NCBI GenBank assembly: GCA_027296925.1
Contig: JAPUIP010000565.1
Location: 1 to 5,153 of the forward strand
DNA from: Candidatus Poribacteria bacterium
GTDB lineage: Bacteria > Poribacteria > WGA-4E > PCPOR2b
Direction: 5' to 3'
Length of the DNA stretch: 5,153 nucleotides
In this document: in pieces, positions 4,598-5,153 of the stretch
Position numbering within the stretch: the stretch's first letter is position 1
How the letters are laid out: each line of letters starts with the position of its first letter
Made by a program: the position numbers and the translations under genes
Notes under the pieces: generated by a model
The model's database searches: none
Seen by the model: the letters and a program-made list of their open reading frames with translations, nothing else
What the model was told of the DNA's origin: nothing

Positions 4598-5153
4598 TTG
4601 ACTTGGAAAGGAAAATTCTGGGCAAAATACAATAGAAAACATTGGAGAATACTTTGGCTCTGCTTAATTACCATTTACTTGATGCCCATCCAGATAAATG
4701 CAATTGTCGATGAACACGCAACTGTTTCTGAAGAGCGTTCAAGAGCGCGAGAACTCGGCATCAAGATTGGTATCTACAAGCCGGGTAAATATAACGCAAT
4801 CACCGATGTAGCAGGAGTCAAGGTTGGCCACGTTACACTCCACTACGGAGATAGTGTGCGGACTGGCGTCACTGCCGTCATTCCTCGTGATGACATTTGG
4901 GTCAATAAGCTCTTTGCGGCAGGTTACATCATCAACGGAAATGGTGAAGCGACAGGCCTCGCCTGGACTAACGAGGCGGGGTGGATTGAGTCTCCAATTA
5001 TGCTGACAAATACGCTCAGCGTTGGAGCGGTCCATGACGGCGTTGTGCGCTATATGATCGAACGTTATCCAGATAACCACATCATTCTTCCAATCGTCGC
5101 GGAGTGTTATGATGGTGGACTTAATGACATCAGCGGGCTTCATGTCACTGCAC
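4598..5153 (+). CDS. P1 family peptidase (DmpA/BapA-type aminopeptidase), 3' end outside window
   Basis: The first 185 residues of a DmpA-type N-terminal-nucleophile aminopeptidase; family members run to about 370-400 residues. Characterised members release N-terminal D- or L-amino acids or beta-amino acids. The match begins at RARELGIKIG (49-58), followed by ITDVAGVKVGHVT (68-80), INGNGEATGL (112-121), SPIMLTNTLSVGAVHDG (132-148) and the AECYDGGLNDISGLHVT block (168-184). The self-cleavage site and catalytic serine lie in the second half, beyond the window. The start is the TTG at 4598, chosen because a perfect AAGGAGGT lies five bases before it. That start gives a basic, Trp-rich n-region (1-17), a hydrophobic core (about 18-31) and a plausible cleavage after Ala35, so export to the periplasm or outside is likely. 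No lipobox is seen around Cys22. The signal-peptide segment is much more AT-rich than the rest. Confidence 0.92.
   Translation, partial: MTWKGKFWAKYNRKHWRILWLCLITIYLMPIQINAIVDEHATVSEERSRARELGIKIGIYKPGKYNAITDVAGVKVGHVTLHYGDSVRTGVTAVIPRDDIWVNKLFAAGYIINGNGEATGLAWTNEAGWIESPIMLTNTLSVGAVHDGVVRYMIERYPDNHIILPIVAECYDGGLNDISGLHVTA

Noticed and set aside
4739..5143. 134-codon minus-strand open frame at the right end
   Set aside because: It is antisense to the P1 peptidase, whose motifs are clear; no ribosome binding site or family pattern supports it.
4406..5153. Toxin-antitoxin module reading of the RHH gene and its neighbour
   Set aside because: The partner is an exported P1 peptidase, not a known toxin family, so an RHH antitoxin call is not supported.

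Overview
This is a chromosomal segment from an environmental bacterium that I cannot place to species. Its genes are typical bacterial single-domain catabolic enzymes, Shine-Dalgarno sites are strong, and one gene starts with TTG. Enzyme sets like this (M81 peptidase, TIM-barrel sugar isomerase, DUF3830, Asp/Glu-racemase-like protein) are common in large genomes from soil, marine and sponge-associated lineages, so a Chloroflexi-, Planctomycetes- or Poribacteria-like source is possible, but that is a guess.

The layout is two divergent transcription units around an AT-rich spacer at about 4080-4405. The leftward unit (minus strand, in order of transcription) holds four genes: an Asp/Glu racemase / maleate isomerase / arylmalonate decarboxylase-like protein (4079-3357), a DUF3830 cyclophilin-fold protein (3295-2810), a sugar phosphate isomerase/epimerase-type TIM barrel (2661-1738) and an M81 (MlrC-type) metallopeptidase (1714-182). 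Gaps are 61, 148 and 23 bases. The 148-base gap carries a heptamer tandem repeat and a small hairpin, so it may be a control point. The last 181 bases beyond the M81 gene hold two related perfect hairpins and no recognisable gene.

The rightward unit starts from a good sigma70-like promoter (TTGCAA-17-TATACT). It encodes a 59-residue ribbon-helix-helix DNA-binding protein (4406-4585). Twelve bases later, behind a textbook AAGGAGGT site, comes a TTG-started P1-family (DmpA/BapA-type) aminopeptidase with an N-terminal signal peptide, cut off by the window end. The promoter is overlaid by short AT-rich palindromes, which suggests that the small regulator controls its own operon.

A working idea, by inference only, is that the locus handles unusual amides or peptides. 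Characterised P1 peptidases release D- or beta-amino acids, MlrC-type enzymes cut peptides containing a beta-amino acid (Adda), and the racemase-like superfamily acts on hydantoins, maleate and malonates. The exact substrates cannot be read from the sequence. One sharp observation is that the racemase-like protein keeps its first catalytic cysteine (Cys77), while the position of the second appears to be aspartate (Asp189).
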